DNA from: Bacillus sonorensis NBRC 101234 = KCTC 13918
Lineage (GTDB): Bacteria > Bacillota > Bacilli > Bacillales > Bacillaceae
NCBI RefSeq assembly: GCF_001592005.1
Contig: NZ_BCVZ01000020.1
Span: forward strand, 1 to 64,000
Length of the DNA: 64,000 nt
Direction: 5' to 3'
Under the pieces are notes generated by a model that worked only from the letters and a program-made list of their open reading frames with translations, made no database searches and was not told where the DNA came from. The position numbers and the translations under genes were made by a program. Below, piece by piece: positions 63,169 to 64,000 of this stretch. Positions within the stretch are counted from its first letter, which is position 1, and every line of letters starts with the position of its first letter.

Positions 63169-64000
63169 TTAGTTCGTTTTCGCTTCGGTTTTTACGACAA
63201 ACTCTCCGTTTTCCACATCGAGCACGATGTGCTGTCCTTTTGTAATGTTGCCCTTCAAGAGCTCTTCAGACAGCCGGTCTTCGACATGCTTTTGGATGGC
63301 CCTTCTGAGCGGACGGGCCCCGTATTCAAGGTCTACCCCTTCTTCGGCGATTTTTTCTTTGGCCGCTTCTGTCAGTTCAATTGAAAGATCCTGTTCTTTC
63401 AGACGCTTTGTCAATTGGTCTGACATGAGGGAGACGATGTCTTTCAAATGTTTTTTCTCCAAGGAGTGGAAAACGATGATTTCATCAATCCGGTTGATGA
63501 ATTCCGGTCTGAAGGCGCGTTTTAATTCGCCCATGACCTTGTCTTTCATATCTTTGTAGTTCTGCGTTTCGTCCTGTACGTTAAATCCGACGTATTTATT
63601 TCTTCTCAGTTCGCTTGCGCCGACGTTTGACGTCATAATCAGGATCGTATTTCTAAAGTCGACTGTACGTCCTTTTGAATCGGTCAAACGGCCGTCTTCA
63701 AGCACTTGCAGCAGAATATTGAAGACGTCGGGGTGAGCTTTTTCAATTTCATCGAGCAGGACGACAGAATAAGGTTTTCTTCTTACTTTTTCAGTAAGCT
63801 GTCCGCCCTCATCATAGCCGACATATCCCGGAGGAGAACCGACGAGCCGTGATGTCGAATGCTTCTCCATATACTCTGACATATCGATGCGAATCATCGC
63901 TTCCTCATCGCCGAAAATCGATTCGGCAAGAGCGCGGGCAAGCTCAGTCTTACCTACACCTGTCGGACCAAGGAAGATAAACGAACCGATCGGACGCTTC
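63169..64000 (-). CDS. clpC: ATPase subunit ClpC, 3' part only
   Basis: About 277 C-terminal residues are present; the gene runs off the right edge. The D2 Walker A motif GPTGVGKTE (beginning about 63970) and Walker [15 protein letters not shown] are visible, followed by sensor regions and the C-terminal D2-small domain ([13 protein letters not shown]). ClpC unfolds proteins for ClpP with adaptors such as McsB and MecA. The stop is at 63169. Confidence 0.95.
   Translation of the reverse strand, partial: KRPIGSFIFLGPTGVGKTELARALAESIFGDEEAMIRIDMSEYMEKHSTSRLVGSPPGYVGYDEGGQLTEKVRRKPYSVVLLDEIEKAHPDVFNILLQVLEDGRLTDSKGRTVDFRNTILIMTSNVGASELRRNKYVGFNVQDETQNYKDMKDKVMGELKRAFRPEFINRIDEIIVFHSLEKKHLKDIVSLMSDQLTKRLKEQDLSIELTEAAKEKIAEEGVDLEYGARPLRRAIQKHVEDRLSEELLKGNITKGQHIVLDVENGEFVVKTEAKTN

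Overview
The window is chromosomal DNA from a Bacillus of the subtilis/licheniformis type, most likely the B. licheniformis - B. paralicheniformis group. This is inferred from gene order and protein sequence and was not tested by a database search. Gene content and order match the origin-proximal B. subtilis region from clpC to pdaB, read in reverse: most genes are on the minus strand. Proteins resemble B. subtilis homologues closely without being identical. No rRNA or tRNA gene, CRISPR array or intact transposase was found.

Layout, left to right. (1) 1-4750: a strong outward promoter at the left edge, then sporulation and germination genes pdaB, kbaA, gerD, salA, cwlD, ybaK. (2) About 4.75-15.3 kb: an accessory island between ybaK and rpsI, where B. 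subtilis has only ybaJ. Its left part is a damaged agr-type quorum-sensing locus: LytTR regulator, an AgrD-like prepeptide, AgrB with an in-frame amber codon, and a 5'-truncated AgrC. A junction near 6965 leads to a plus-strand operon. That operon has twin operator palindromes on its promoter, a small membrane protein, two complete LanF-E-G-like lantibiotic-immunity ABC transporters around a small HTH regulator, and a LanP-like secreted subtilase. No lantibiotic precursor or LanM/LanB/LanC gene is present. The right edge has a decayed second copy of the rpsI 3' end and a broken DinB-family gene. (3) 15.3-34.8 kb: rpsI-rplM, truA, the ECF transporter module, and the spc/alpha and S10 ribosomal clusters. 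(4) 35-50.6 kb: tufA, fusA, rpsG, rpsL, rplGB, rpoC, rpoB, rsmC-like, rplL, rplJ, rplA, rplK. (5) 50.7-64 kb: nusG, secE, rpmGB, sigH, rae1, rlmB, mrnC, cysS, cysE with a Cys T-box, gltX, ispF, ispD, yacL, disA, radA and the 3' part of clpC.

The conserved parts form the core gene-expression block: ribosome, RNA polymerase, Sec translocon, elongation factors and their RNA-level autoregulation (L13 leader, L10 leader with attenuator, T-box). The island is the part worth attention. It looks like a lantibiotic/agr region reduced by deletion to self-protection, proteolysis and partial peptide-signalling functions, placed at a ribosomal-protein-gene boundary that shows traces of past insertion.
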